From: Polaromonas sp. CG_9.7
GTDB lineage: Bacteria > Pseudomonadota > Gammaproteobacteria > Burkholderiales > Burkholderiaceae_C
NCBI RefSeq assembly: GCF_015752205.1
Contig: NZ_JADOVG010000003.1
Location: 1 to 64,000 of the forward strand
Reading direction: 5' to 3'
DNA length: 64,000 nucleotides
Shown: positions 1 through 13,615 of the stretch, in pieces
How positions within the stretch are numbered: position 1 is the stretch's first letter
Layout: each line of letters opens with the position of its first letter
Notes under the pieces: model-generated
What the model was told of the DNA's origin: nothing
Databases searched by the model: none
The model's input: the letters and a program-made list of their open reading frames with translations, nothing else
Program-made: the position numbers and the translations under genes

Positions 1-53
1 CCAATACGCTGGCAATTCAACTTAAGCAAGGCACGCCAAAAAATGGCTTGGGT

Positions 54-323
54 CTATCCGCACGCAGACAACGAATCAGGTTGACTGTCTACTAGTAACT
101 TGAAGTCTGTGCCGCCGCCTGCCCACACCGTGATACGCGCATCGGGTCCGGCTCGAATTGTTTTGAAACCGGAGTCAGCGTCGATCAACAAGGCAGGAAA
201 TTCCGCAAAATCACCCTGATCGCTTAGCTTTTTGAAGAATTTTTTACATCCCGATGAGCTGTCTCTGATGCGCACAGGCAACACAGGAAGGTTCAATTTG
301 CTGCTAATACGAAAGGCAGACAC
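54..323 (-). CDS. hypothetical small protein (uncertain)
   Basis: Open frame of 89 codons from a GTG start. No domain, signal peptide or membrane segment is recognised. The product is mixed polar and hydrophobic, with a Lys-rich stretch (KKFFKK) and a Gly-rich WAGGGTDF stretch. No opposing or overlapping gene is better supported here. There is no clear ribosome binding site at a good distance, so it may be a chance frame or the remnant of a gene whose context lies left of the window. Confidence 0.25.
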   Translation of the reverse strand: MSAFRISSKLNLPVLPVRIRDSSSGCKKFFKKLSDQGDFAEFPALLIDADSGFKTIRAGPDARITVWAGGGTDFKLLVDSQPDSLSACG

Positions 324-404
324 CGCCTTATCGCGTCCTTCGGCGCGCGCCTACAAGCACTTGGCGTTGTCTGAGGCACAGTGGGTTCTTTTAGGAGACT
401 GACG

Positions 405-1013
405 GTGAAAAAATGGAAACTAATCCTGACCCAAGGGGTTGTGGCGGGCAGTCTTGCCAGCCTGATTTCCACAACCGTGCTGGCACTTGCCGGCCGTCGC
501 GAATCAGGCAGCGCTGCGGCTCCGCTGAACGCCGTCAGTCACTGGTACTGGGGTGACGAAGCCTTGCGCCACGACAAAACCGACCTTACGCACACAGCGG
601 CGGGCTACCTGACGCACCATGTCGCGGCCACCTTCTGGTCCACGCTCTATGCGGCCCTTGCCAGCAACCGGCCGGCTTTGCGCACCACGCCCGGCATCGT
701 CCTGGGTGCAGTGGCTACCAGCGCCACGGCGGCCTTGATAGATTTCAAATTCACGCCACAGCGCTTTACACCCGGCTACGAGCATCGCCTGTCAACCGGC
801 GCGCTGCTGGGGGTGCATGTCGCGCTTGCGATTGGCCTGGCTGCTGGCGCCCTGGCCCTTCGCAGCCAGTACCGGGACGGTGAACGGCCAGATGCAAAGG
901 ATCCTGAAGCTTTTGAAATCCCCGAGCCGCGCATTGTTCGGCATGTCAGAGCCGGCCGGGCAAGGTATGTCGAAGACGACGACACAAGCAGATTTTTGAG
1001 CAAATCTCCTTGA
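405..1013 (+). CDS. small multi-spanning membrane protein, function unknown
   Basis: The frame is open from 381, but GTG at 405 is preferred because AGGAG lies at 393-397, seven bases upstream. The 202-residue product shows about four hydrophobic segments: near residues 8-28, then a segment with AATFWSTLYAAL, one with GIVLGAVATSATAALI, and one with GVHVALAIGLAAGALAL. A charged cytosolic-looking tail of about 45 residues is rich in Arg and Asp. A His/Tyr-containing loop (HWYWGDEALRHD) lies between segments 1 and 2. I do not recognise the family for certain; it resembles uncharacterised inner-membrane proteins annotated only as hypothetical. It stands alone and is followed by a dispersed repeat. 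Confidence 0.6.
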   Translation: MKKWKLILTQGVVAGSLASLISTTVLALAGRRESGSAAAPLNAVSHWYWGDEALRHDKTDLTHTAAGYLTHHVAATFWSTLYAALASNRPALRTTPGIVLGAVATSATAALIDFKFTPQRFTPGYEHRLSTGALLGVHVALAIGLAAGALALRSQYRDGERPDAKDPEAFEIPEPRIVRHVRAGRARYVEDDDTSRFLSKSP

Positions 1014-1058
1014 CACCATACGAGGCCTGAACTGATGCACAAGCGCGTGAATCCGTCT

Positions 1059-1116
1059 GCTACTCTTTAAATAGCAAGCTTTTCTTTACCCTAAAGCGCA
1101 AAATTCCATTTTTTTC
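1059..1116 (+). repeat. dispersed 58-bp repeat, copy 1
   Basis: Core GCTACTCTTTAAATAGC (1059-1075), then 19 nt, then an AGCGCAAAA box and a T-rich tail. It lies between the convergent membrane-protein gene and maoC-like gene. The core and spacing match ten other copies in this window. Confidence 0.65.
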
Positions 1117-1205
1117 AGTATTTCACAGCATGGCGGCGCAAGCACCGCCGACAAGGGGAAAACCGTCAGGCTCGGCAAACTCCCTGCACAGCCATTTCGC
1201 TTGCA

Positions 1206-1691
1206 TCATTGCGCCTTGCGCGGCACCACCAGCTTGTAGACTGAAAGCTGCAGCACATGGCCGTGCTGGTTTTGCGTTGTGCTGCGCACCACCACCAAGC
1301 CGCGTTCTGGCCGCGAACGCGAAGGCGTGACGCTGACCACTTCGGTCTCGACCTGCAGGATATCGCCGGGCCGTGTGGGCTGGGGCCAGCTGATTTCGCC
1401 GCCAGCGCCGATGATGCCGCCCGCCAGCGGCAGGCCGCCGCCAACCAGCAGGCGCATGGTGACGGCCGCTGTGTGCCAGCCGCTGGCAGCCAGGCCGCCA
1501 AACAGCGTTTCTTTGGCCGCCTCGTGGTCCAGATGGAAAGGCTGGGGGTCGAACTGCAAGGCAAAGGCCTTGATCTGTGTCTCGTCAAGCAAGAAGCCGG
1601 CGCTGGAAAAACGATCCCCAACCTGCAGATCATCAAGGTAGCGAAGTGGAGCGGCAGGGGTTTGGGACAGTTCGGACAGCGTGGAATTCAT
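1206..1691 (-). CDS. MaoC-family (R)-specific enoyl-CoA hydratase-like protein
   Basis: The 161-residue product starts at MNSTL. It carries a single hot-dog MaoC dehydratase domain: DLQVGDRF near the N terminus, then the FDPQPFHLDHEAA segment with the Asp/His pair typical of the hydratase II active site, and GLAASGWHTAA for the helix. It probably hydrates or dehydrates an acyl-CoA; the substrate cannot be read from the sequence. It is the last gene of a minus-strand run after marR and a MATE transporter, 38 bases downstream of the transporter. Longer frames upstream overlap the MATE gene and are not needed. Confidence 0.85.
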   Translation of the reverse strand: MNSTLSELSQTPAAPLRYLDDLQVGDRFSSAGFLLDETQIKAFALQFDPQPFHLDHEAAKETLFGGLAASGWHTAAVTMRLLVGGGLPLAGGIIGAGGEISWPQPTRPGDILQVETEVVSVTPSRSRPERGLVVVRSTTQNQHGHVLQLSVYKLVVPRKAQ

Positions 1692-1729
1692 GATGATGTG
1701 CTTTCTGATGATGCAGTTTTTTAGCTCAA

Positions 1730-3142
1730 TTAGAGTGATTTCACTTGCTCCAGGCGGCGCAGCAGCGTGGCCGGTGCGCAAGGCCAGCCCAGACGGCCAA
1801 ACCAGGCCCCCCCGGCAATCGCCGCTGCAATCACGACGCCATACACCACCAGGGCCGCAGCCTGCGCCATGAAGACACCGACCAGTCCGCCGCCCCAGCG
1901 GATCACCAGCCAGCCACCGACGGCGGCCACAGCCAGCCGCGCGACATTGCCGGCCACGGGCCAAAGCAGCCGGCCGGCACCCTGCGAGGCGAAGTACAGC
2001 ACCAGTCCGACACCGAAAAAACCATAGAACGGCGCCACCGTGCGCAAGTAAAGCGTTCCGGCGTCAAGCATCGCCGGGTCACTGCCGAACAGGGACAGCC
2101 ATGCCCGGGGGAAAAGGGCCGCAGCCAGGCCAATCCCTCCGGTCAGGGTGAACGCCATGGCCGCGCCTGTCCACGTGGCACGCAGCGCGCGCGCATGCTG
2201 GCCGGCCCCCATGCAGGTGCCGACCATGGCCACCAGCGGCGCACCCAGGCCGAACACCAGCGGCACCAAAAGGTATTCCAGCCTGGATGCCGTGCCGTAA
2301 CCGGCAATCGCGGCCGGACCGAAACCACCCGCAAGCGTCGTGGCCACGCCAATCGACAGGTTGGTTGCCACGGTGGAGATCGAGCCGATCAGACCGATGC
2401 GCAGAATGTCGCGAAACAACCGCCAGCGCAGCCCGGACCATGCCAGCGACGGCTTGAGCAGGCTGCGGCGGGAGCACAGGTAAGCCGCCAGCGCCAGGGT
2501 GCCCAGCGCGTAGTACAGCAGCAGCGCGATGGCCCCACCGGCAATGCCCAGCGCCGGCACCGGGCCCCAGCCAAAAATCAGCAGCGGCGACAGCGGGACC
2601 AGTGCCACCACGCCGGCCACGGTCACATTGGCTGGCACCGTCATGTTGCCGGTGCCGCGTATCACCGCCGCCAGCGAATTGAACAGCCACACCAGTACCG
2701 CACCGCCGAACACCCAGTGCGAATAAGTCAGCGCCGCCTCCAGCGAGGCGCCACTGCCGCCCATCAACGCAAACAGCCAGCGCCCGCCGAGCAGCAACGC
2801 CAGCGAAAACGCCAGGCCAAAGCCCAGCGCAATCACCAGCGCATGCAGGACCAGCGCGTTGGCGTCCTCGCGCCGCCCACCCCCAAGGGCGCGCGCAATC
2901 GACGAGGCAATGCCGCCACCCATCGCACCGGCCGAGGTCATCTGCATCAGCATCACGACCGGAAACACCAGCGCCATGCCGGCGAGCGCGTCCAGGCCGA
3001 GCTTGCCGACGAAATAGGTTTCGATCAGGCCGACGCAGGCCTGCGCCACCATCACCACCACATTGGGCAGGGCCAGGCGCAGCAGCGTGCGGCCAATCGG
3101 CGCTTCCAGCAGCAGGCGGGTGCGCGGGTCAATGGCGGTCAT
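1730..3142 (-). CDS. MATE-family multidrug/Na+ efflux transporter
   Basis: The 470-residue, highly hydrophobic protein has the two-fold MATE layout of about 12 membrane helices. Its N-terminal GRTLLRLALPNVVVMVAQ and the YFVGKLGLDALAGMALVFPV segment are typical of MATE helices 1-2. A second half begins near ILRIGLIGSISTVATNL. It should export cationic compounds or drugs against Na+ or H+. It lies 41 bases downstream of a MarR regulator on the same strand, so a drug-inducible marR-MATE operon is likely, with the MaoC gene following. Confidence 0.88.
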   Translation of the reverse strand: MTAIDPRTRLLLEAPIGRTLLRLALPNVVVMVAQACVGLIETYFVGKLGLDALAGMALVFPVVMLMQMTSAGAMGGGIASSIARALGGGRREDANALVLHALVIALGFGLAFSLALLLGGRWLFALMGGSGASLEAALTYSHWVFGGAVLVWLFNSLAAVIRGTGNMTVPANVTVAGVVALVPLSPLLIFGWGPVPALGIAGGAIALLLYYALGTLALAAYLCSRRSLLKPSLAWSGLRWRLFRDILRIGLIGSISTVATNLSIGVATTLAGGFGPAAIAGYGTASRLEYLLVPLVFGLGAPLVAMVGTCMGAGQHARALRATWTGAAMAFTLTGGIGLAAALFPRAWLSLFGSDPAMLDAGTLYLRTVAPFYGFFGVGLVLYFASQGAGRLLWPVAGNVARLAVAAVGGWLVIRWGGGLVGVFMAQAAALVVYGVVIAAAIAGGAWFGRLGWPCAPATLLRRLEQVKSL

Positions 3143-3183
3143 TGATTTCTCCGTGGGCAGGCAGTGCGCCAGGGACTGGAAAT

Positions 3184-3690
3184 TTATTCATCATCGGCGC
3201 CCGTGCCACTGTCGACAGGCACCAGCAACTCAAGGGATTCATTGATCAGGCCGTGAAGCGCCAGCACGCGACTCGCACCCAGACGTTGGTTCAGGCTTTC
3301 CTGGGCAATCTTCCAGTGGCCCAGCGCTTCCTTGCGCTTGGCATGGCCGGCCGGCGTGATGCTGACGGTCCGGCTGCGCGCATCGCTGCCGGTGGCCAGT
3401 TCGACCCAGCCGGCGTCCACCAGCGGCTTGAGGTTGCGTGTCAGGGTGGAGGCGCTCATCCTCATGCGCCTGGCCAGTTCGCCCGGCCGCAGCGGGCCGA
3501 GCTTGAGCACATGACTGAGCAGCGAATACTGCGTGGTCTTGAGTCCGGCGCCCACCATTTCCACGTCGTAATGCTGGGCCACCTGGCGCATCAACTGGCG
3601 CAGCTTGAAGTTGGTGCAGCCCAGAGTTTTTAGTGCGGCCAGGAGTTCGGCGTCAGGCAGGCTTTGAACAGGTTCTGGCTTGTCGTGCAT
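3184..3690 (-). CDS. MarR-family transcriptional regulator
   Basis: The 168-residue winged-helix protein. The N-terminal helices carry the dimer surface (LRQLMRQVAQHYDVEMVGAG). The central part has the MarR DNA-binding pattern: YSLLSHVLKLGPLRPGELARRM, MSASTLTRNLKPL, then the wing VELATGSDARSRTVSITPAG. It is the first gene of a minus-strand run with MATE and MaoC genes and is divergent from a thioesterase gene; the 53-base gap contains nested palindromes. It probably represses both directions until a small aromatic or lipophilic ligand binds. The ligand is unknown. Confidence 0.9.
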   Translation of the reverse strand: MHDKPEPVQSLPDAELLAALKTLGCTNFKLRQLMRQVAQHYDVEMVGAGLKTTQYSLLSHVLKLGPLRPGELARRMRMSASTLTRNLKPLVDAGWVELATGSDARSRTVSITPAGHAKRKEALGHWKIAQESLNQRLGASRVLALHGLINESLELLVPVDSGTGADDE

Positions 3691-3731
3691 AATTTAATTG
3701 TAGCTGCAACTGTTGCATATGCAAATTAATT
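3690..3731. promoter_or_regulatory. candidate MarR operator in divergent intergenic region
   Basis: A perfect 12-bp palindrome TTGCATATGCAA (3713-3724) sits next to the near-palindrome GCAACTGTTGC (3706-3716). Outer AATTTAATT and AAATTAATT arms flank them. The site lies between the divergent marR and thioesterase genes, the usual place for MarR autoregulation. Promoter elements were not mapped. Confidence 0.55.
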
Positions 3732-3743
3732 CAGAGGAATGAC

Positions 3744-4295
3744 ATGACTGGCAAGCGGGACACATTGGCCGAATGGATGGAAGAAAGCGCGGCGGTGCGC
3801 ATCAAGATGCTGGCCGGCGGCGGCAAGCCTGGCCTGGCCAGCACCGAAGGGGTCGCCGGCAAGACCGGCATGCAAATCATGCAGGCCATGCTGGATGGTG
3901 AACTGCCCTACCCGCACATCGCCGAAACGCTGGACTTCGCGCTGATCGCTGTCGAGCCCGGCAAGGCCACCTTCCAGGGCACGCCGCAACTCAAGCACTA
4001 CAACCCATTGGGCACGGTGCATGGCGGCTGGTATGCCACGCTGCTCGATTCAGCAGTCGGCTGCGCGGTGCACACCATGATGCCGGCGGGCCGTGGCTAC
4101 ACCACGGCTGAGTTGAGCATCAACATCGTTCGGGCAGCCTCGCACCAGACCGGGCCGCTGCGCGCCATCGGCACGGTGATCCACTGCGGCAAGCAACTGG
4201 CCACGGCCGAAGGCCGCATCGTCGGGCCGGACGGCAAGTTGTACGCCCATGCCACGACCACCTGCCTGGTGTTTGAGTTGCCAAAGCGGCAGTAA
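3744..4295 (+). CDS. PaaI-family hot-dog thioesterase
   Basis: The 183-residue product begins after a good AGAGGA site (3733-3738). The hot-dog core is in the C-terminal two thirds: LKHYNPLGTVHGGWYATLLDSAVGCAVHT is the HGG(x)xxxxxD helix region of PaaI/YbgC-type acyl-CoA thioesterases, followed by YTTAELSINIVRA. An N-terminal extension of about 60 residues is less typical. It should hydrolyse aromatic or medium-chain acyl-CoA. Its divergence from marR suggests joint control with the MATE and MaoC genes, so the cluster may deal with an aromatic or acyl compound. Confidence 0.85.
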   Translation: MTGKRDTLAEWMEESAAVRIKMLAGGGKPGLASTEGVAGKTGMQIMQAMLDGELPYPHIAETLDFALIAVEPGKATFQGTPQLKHYNPLGTVHGGWYATLLDSAVGCAVHTMMPAGRGYTTAELSINIVRAASHQTGPLRAIGTVIHCGKQLATAEGRIVGPDGKLYAHATTTCLVFELPKRQ

Positions 4296-4391
4296 AAAGC
4301 CAGAGCGCTATATCACCCTGCACTTGCTGCATGGCGTTGAAAGCATGCCAGTCCACTGAGCAACCAAGGTGTCCCAACCTGCGAAAAAAAG

Positions 4392-5195
<804 letters not shown>

Positions 5196-5199
5196 AGAT

Positions 5200-6885
5200 T
5201 TACCGGAGCGATGGCGGTTGGGTTTGCAGGTGCGGCGCATTCGCATTCGTGGCGCTGTCGATCTGCATGAAGGTCAGCGGGCCGGGTTGCCCGTCGGCTT
5301 CCAACCCCTGGGCGCGCTGGAAGGCGCGCACACGCGCCCTGAGGAACGTATCCAGCAGCGGCGGTGAGGCATAAGCGAGCGGCACGGGCGCGCCTTCCAG
5401 CACGGCCAGTTGACTGGCCAGCTGGCGGATCACCGGAACGGCGCTGTCGCCCTGCAGTCCCGGCGTGTAACCCGGAGGCGGGCGCCAGTAAGTGGCGAAC
5501 TCGCCGCGCCACAGCCGACCCAGCGACACCAATCTGACGGTGTGCAGGCCGGCAGCGTCCTGCAGCGTGGCGGTCTGGTCGTCCAGCCCCACTAGGATGG
5601 CATGCACCGGCGGACCGTTGCCTGTATGCAGCGTCAGGATGCCGGGGCGGTCAAGCTGGCGCAGCAGCGGCACGCTCAGGTTACTGGTGCGGTAGCACTG
5701 CAACTGCTGCGCGCTGGCGGCCAGGCACGGGTCGCCGTCAGAGGCGGGCAGCTTCCAGGCGGGCGCCAGCGCACGCCAGGCCGTGTTGATGTCGGCCGGG
5801 AATTGCGCCACAAGGGTATCGAGTTCTTCGGCAGGCCGCAGGGCCGGCGGCTTTTCAGGTTCAGGTGATGAAGCGCCAGCCTGGGGCGCCGGCGCGCTTG
5901 AAGCCAGGGACGGCGCCAACTCTTTTTGCGCTGGATTGACCAGCAAAAAACCCGCCACCACGGCACCGGCCAGCAAGGCCAGGCCGCCCAGTGCGTAGGA
6001 AACTGGCCGCTTGCCGACGCCCCTTGCCTGCCCGGCATCCAGCCCGAACACCTCGACCGCCGCCTTGTCGACCACGGGCCGGTTCACGCGAAACAGGCCA
6101 TTGGCCCAGGCGCCCAGCAGCGCGCGCCCGCACAGCAGGTTGATGCGGCGCGGCACACCGCGTGTGAGGCGGTGAATGCGCTGGATCGCGGAACGGTCAA
6201 ACGGCAGCGGGCCGGTGAACCCGGCCACCGACAGGCGGTGCTCGATGTACTGCGCGCTCTCGGCCTCGGTCAGCGCGTCGAGGTGAAAGCGGGCAATCAC
6301 GCGCTGCGCCAGTTGCTCCATTTCAGGGCGGGCCAGCAGCGTGCGCAATTCGGGCTGGCCGATCAACACGATCTGCAGCAGCTTGCGCTCGCTGGTTTCC
6401 AGGTTGGTCAGCAGGCGCAGTTGCTCCAGCACATCGGCGCTGAGGTTCTGCGCCTCGTCGATGATCAACACGCTGCTTTCCCCGGCGGCATGGCTCTTGA
6501 GCAAAAAGCTGTTCAGCGCATCGATGTAGTCCTTCACCGTCGGCGCGCCTGAAGCCGTCGCCGCCGCCGCCGTGATGTGGAATTCCTCGCAAACCGACTG
6601 CAGCAGCTCGGTCACGGTGAGCTTGGGGTTGAAGATATAGGCGACATGGCAGCCGGCGGGAATCTGCTCCATGAAGCAGCGGCAAATCGTGGTCTTGCCG
6701 GTGCCGATGTCACCCGTGAGCAGCACAAAACCGCCGCCCGTGCCGCTGCCAGCGCCGTGCGGCCCGGCCACGCCATACAGCAGATGCGCCAGCGCCTCGC
6801 GGTGGCGCTCGCTCATGAACAGGTAACGCGGGTCGGGCGCGATGGAAAACGGGTCCTGGCTCAAGCCGAAATGGTGCTCGTACAT
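5200..6885 (-). CDS. gspA: GspA/ExeA-type AAA+ ATPase of type II secretion
   Basis: The 561-residue protein starts at MYEHHFGLSQDPFSIAPDP, the family signature. Residues about 30-280 form the AAA domain: Walker A GDIGTGKTT, Walker B SVLIIDEAQ, then LRLLTNLET and the GQPELR sensor region. A membrane segment follows (GGLALLAGAVVAGFLLV, near residue 300). The periplasmic C terminus ends in a peptidoglycan-binding-like stretch (FQRAQGLEADGQPGPLTFMQID). It energises secretin assembly across the wall together with GspB, whose start lies just beyond this stop. The three codons upstream of this ATG are unlikely to be used. Confidence 0.9.
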   Translation of the reverse strand: MYEHHFGLSQDPFSIAPDPRYLFMSERHREALAHLLYGVAGPHGAGSGTGGGFVLLTGDIGTGKTTICRCFMEQIPAGCHVAYIFNPKLTVTELLQSVCEEFHITAAAATASGAPTVKDYIDALNSFLLKSHAAGESSVLIIDEAQNLSADVLEQLRLLTNLETSERKLLQIVLIGQPELRTLLARPEMEQLAQRVIARFHLDALTEAESAQYIEHRLSVAGFTGPLPFDRSAIQRIHRLTRGVPRRINLLCGRALLGAWANGLFRVNRPVVDKAAVEVFGLDAGQARGVGKRPVSYALGGLALLAGAVVAGFLLVNPAQKELAPSLASSAPAPQAGASSPEPEKPPALRPAEELDTLVAQFPADINTAWRALAPAWKLPASDGDPCLAASAQQLQCYRTSNLSVPLLRQLDRPGILTLHTGNGPPVHAILVGLDDQTATLQDAAGLHTVRLVSLGRLWRGEFATYWRPPPGYTPGLQGDSAVPVIRQLASQLAVLEGAPVPLAYASPPLLDTFLRARVRAFQRAQGLEADGQPGPLTFMQIDSATNANAPHLQTQPPSLR

Positions 6886-7097
6886 AGGGTGCAAGCATAG
6901 CCGGCACGGGACTGGCCGTTAACCCCCGTGGGCAGGAGGAACGTGCGGCGGCTGCCGTTATGTGCGTTTGATCCATGATTCAGGCACTTGTCCGCAGTGA
7001 TCCCGCAGGCTGATGACTGTGCTTTCGTAGCTCGGCATTCCCTGTTCCAAAATGAGAGGTCTGCGGTTTCCTCACTTTTGGCTTGCTATCCAACCCC

Positions 7098-8288
7098 TCA
7101 ATCCGGCGCAGCCGGGTCAGTGGACGCTCCGGGCTTCAACAGCGTGTCGGCCTGCAAACGTGTTCCCCAGGCTTTTTCGACAAAGCTGTCCGTGACACCA
7201 TAGTGCCCGTGCTTGACGCGCATCAGCAAGTTGGCCGAAGTCATCAAACCCAAAACGCCCTGAACTTCCTGGGTGGTGGTTTCCCGGCCGATCCGGGCTG
7301 AGTATTCCTTCAGCGCGTCGGCGGTGAACACGCCCTTGACGTTGCCGCCGATGCCGCAGATGCGCGAAAAGACGGCTTGCGCCAACGGGCCGAAGGCTTC
7401 AATTTTTTGCAGCTCGATGTCCGCCGCCGCAGCACCAAACGACTGGGCGATGGTCGGCAAATGCTCGTCGGGGTTGGCGCCCTGCGGCAGGGCGCGCAAG
7501 ACATTGAGGGCTTTCATCAGTTCCTCGGGCCGGCTCCCCATTCTTTTGAACGCCGCTTCAGTGACGCCGGCCGAGGGCGCCATGACGCCCAGTTGCGGCG
7601 TGACTTGTGCCAGGACGTATTCGACAAATTCAAGCCCCAGCACCGGAAACTCGTGCGTCACCGCGCCGTTGAACGCCTGGTTGCCCTTCAGCGAGAGTTC
7701 CTGCACGCGCGCGCGATGCGAGCCGGTCCCGACAAACAAAAAGTAGCCCGGCGTTGCGGGCCGCGTGTTGATGGCGTCGCGCGCGGCTTTCAGCGCGTGC
7801 AGCATGTTGTCGCCCTCGGCGCTGCCCAGCGCATGCTGCACCTCGTCAACAATCAGCACCAGGTCGGTTTTGGACTGGGCGATCAGTTCGGTGAACGCCT
7901 GCGCCAGGCTGACGCCGCCTTCCTTGCCCACATCGGCGAGCTTGAAGCCAAACTTGAAGCCCGCCGCCCCTGCTTCGACGCTGGCAACCCGTTTGAGGTG
8001 CTGGAGCATCGCTGAACCGGAGGTTTGTAACTCTTTCAGGCATGCGCGGATGGCGCCGTGCACCAGGTCCGCCGGGTTGGCCTGCGGCTGGCTCCACAGG
8101 TCCACATAGATGACGATGGCCCCCAGGTCCTGCAGCGCCGGGATCAGGTCGGTGGCGAGAAACGTGGTTTTGCCGACCCGCCGCTGCCCGGAAAGAAAAA
8201 GCCCGGAGCGCAATGAGGTGTCAAGAAAAGTGGGCCGGAGCAACTGCTTGGCCATTTCCTGCGCGAGGGCGGTGCGGCGAAAGGTCAT
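7098..8288 (-). CDS. stand-alone P-loop ATPase (AAA/STAND-like)
   Basis: The 396-residue soluble protein has Walker A GQRRVGKTTF near residue 34, Walker B DLVLIVDEVQ and a sensor-like YFLFVGTGSHRARV. The C-terminal third looks like a winged helix (EVQGVLGLMTSANLLMRVKHGHYGV). This resembles the archaeal-type/Orc-like ATPases annotated as ATP-binding protein, whose roles are mostly unknown. It is monocistronic, with AT-rich upstream DNA and a dispersed repeat behind its start. No toxin, nuclease or transposase partner is adjacent, so a defence or mobile-element role has no local support. Confidence 0.75.
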   Translation of the reverse strand: MTFRRTALAQEMAKQLLRPTFLDTSLRSGLFLSGQRRVGKTTFLATDLIPALQDLGAIVIYVDLWSQPQANPADLVHGAIRACLKELQTSGSAMLQHLKRVASVEAGAAGFKFGFKLADVGKEGGVSLAQAFTELIAQSKTDLVLIVDEVQHALGSAEGDNMLHALKAARDAINTRPATPGYFLFVGTGSHRARVQELSLKGNQAFNGAVTHEFPVLGLEFVEYVLAQVTPQLGVMAPSAGVTEAAFKRMGSRPEELMKALNVLRALPQGANPDEHLPTIAQSFGAAAADIELQKIEAFGPLAQAVFSRICGIGGNVKGVFTADALKEYSARIGRETTTQEVQGVLGLMTSANLLMRVKHGHYGVTDSFVEKAWGTRLQADTLLKPGASTDPAAPD

Positions 8289-8760
8289 GGTTTATGGATT
8301 TCTGGAGAAGTTTGATAATTATGGCATTTGCATAATTTTAAATAAAGTGGGGAGTTTTTTCCTTCGAGTCGCCTTGCGCTAGGCGCTCATCGGCGTTCCA
8401 CAGCTGCTTTTCAAACAAGGTTTTTGGATTAAATCGGGCGTTTACGCAATAGGCATGGGCGTTAGCAGCTATCTTTTTTGTATCGATGAGAAGCGTCAAA
8501 ATGGTTTTTCCAGTGGCTCCTTTGCAGCGTTTGCGGCCCTTCGCATTTCGGATTCGACGGGCCTCAAAGGGCTAATAAGCGACACTCAGGAGCCGTCTTC
8601 AGAGACGTACACTCATTCGGCTCCAGCCAGAGCCAAACCAGGCATTTCGACCGCCATCGCTCCTCAAGTGGTGGCGGTTGGATGGCGCAGCGCAGAATGG
8701 CGTGCGACTGAACCTGAAGGCCGCAATGCAGTGGCGCAATTCCCGTACCTACAAGGATGT
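8289..8760. other. divergent intergenic region
   Basis: The 470 bases lie between the ATPase and the sensor kinase. The left part (8300-8360) is AT-rich and may hold the ATPase promoter. A dispersed repeat occupies 8427-8484. The frame of the kinase is open back to 8455, but those 102 codons encode no recognisable domain and begin inside the repeat, so they are treated as leader. Confidence 0.5.
8427..8484 (-). repeat. dispersed 58-bp repeat, copy 2
   Basis: Read on the minus strand: core GATACAAAAAAGATAGC (8468-8484, one arm imperfect), 19 nt, then TGCGTAAACGCCCGATTT. Its middle part TGCTAACGCCC is shared closely with other copies. Confidence 0.55.
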
Positions 8761-12984
<4,224 letters not shown>

Positions 12985-13615
12985 TGGTTCACCCCGACGG
13001 CACGCTTGTCTAACCTCAACGTGTTGAAGACTGCCCAAGAGGGGCACACCCGCCTGCGCACTGTTTTGCTCCCGCATGACAGATGAAAAGCGAGGTTTGA
13101 GTTGCATGAAAGGGCCGAGCAAAACTCGATAGACAAAGCGATTCATTGGGCACTTGCACGGGCAATGCGCTTGATCGATGAACGTCTTCTTCCCCATCCT
13201 TGCAGGAACTGCGGACATGGTGCTTCAGTCAATCCTGCTCCATCTGGCGAGCGGCAACTTCGAGGAAGCCAACAGAGCCGCTGGCCTGGCCGCTTTGTCG
13301 TCGTGTGCTGTCCGGGACGCTCCGCGGCTAACTGACCGCAAATAGTCTAAAGATCGAACTGCGCCACTTTCCCGTAAAACGGCGCCACATCCTGTGATCG
13401 CTACTGGTTGAAATTAACTAATTGTTTTAACCATATCAGGCATCAAATCGGCCTCTGGCGCAATACAGGCATTCGCAAACAGCTATATTTTCAATAGCAA
13501 AAATTTCCACCCACGTCTTCTCTGCCGAAAAAGCCGGCGGCCCATCTTGCCCGGCCCGCTGCGATGTGTACGATGACGTCGAGCGCTTCAACATCGCAAC
13601 CAAAGGGAACAATCC
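12985..13615. other. 630-base intergenic region without a supported gene
   Basis: No convincing gene is seen. A 55-codon frame at 13178-13345 (MNVFFPILAGT...) has ordinary composition but no ribosome binding site. A dispersed repeat lies at 13441-13498. The section nearest the phosphofructokinase gene should contain its promoter. Confidence 0.5.
13441..13498 (-). repeat. dispersed 58-bp repeat, copy 3
   Basis: Minus-strand core GCTATTGAAAATATAGC (13482-13498), 19 nt, then TGCGCCAGAGGCCGATTTG. Intergenic, upstream of the phosphofructokinase gene. Confidence 0.65.

Noticed and set aside
1745-3145. 466-codon plus-strand frame opposite the MATE gene
   Set aside because: Its Arg/Gln/His-rich product is the mirror of a GC-rich gene; the MATE protein on the minus strand is clearly real.
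8455-8760. 102-codon N-terminal extension of the sensor kinase
   Set aside because: It begins within a dispersed repeat and codes no domain. The internal ATG at 8761 has AAGGA upstream and opens the recognisable protein.
13178-13345. 55-codon frame MNVFFPILAGTADMVLQS
   Set aside because: No ribosome binding site, no family recognised, and it is shorter than random frames seen elsewhere.
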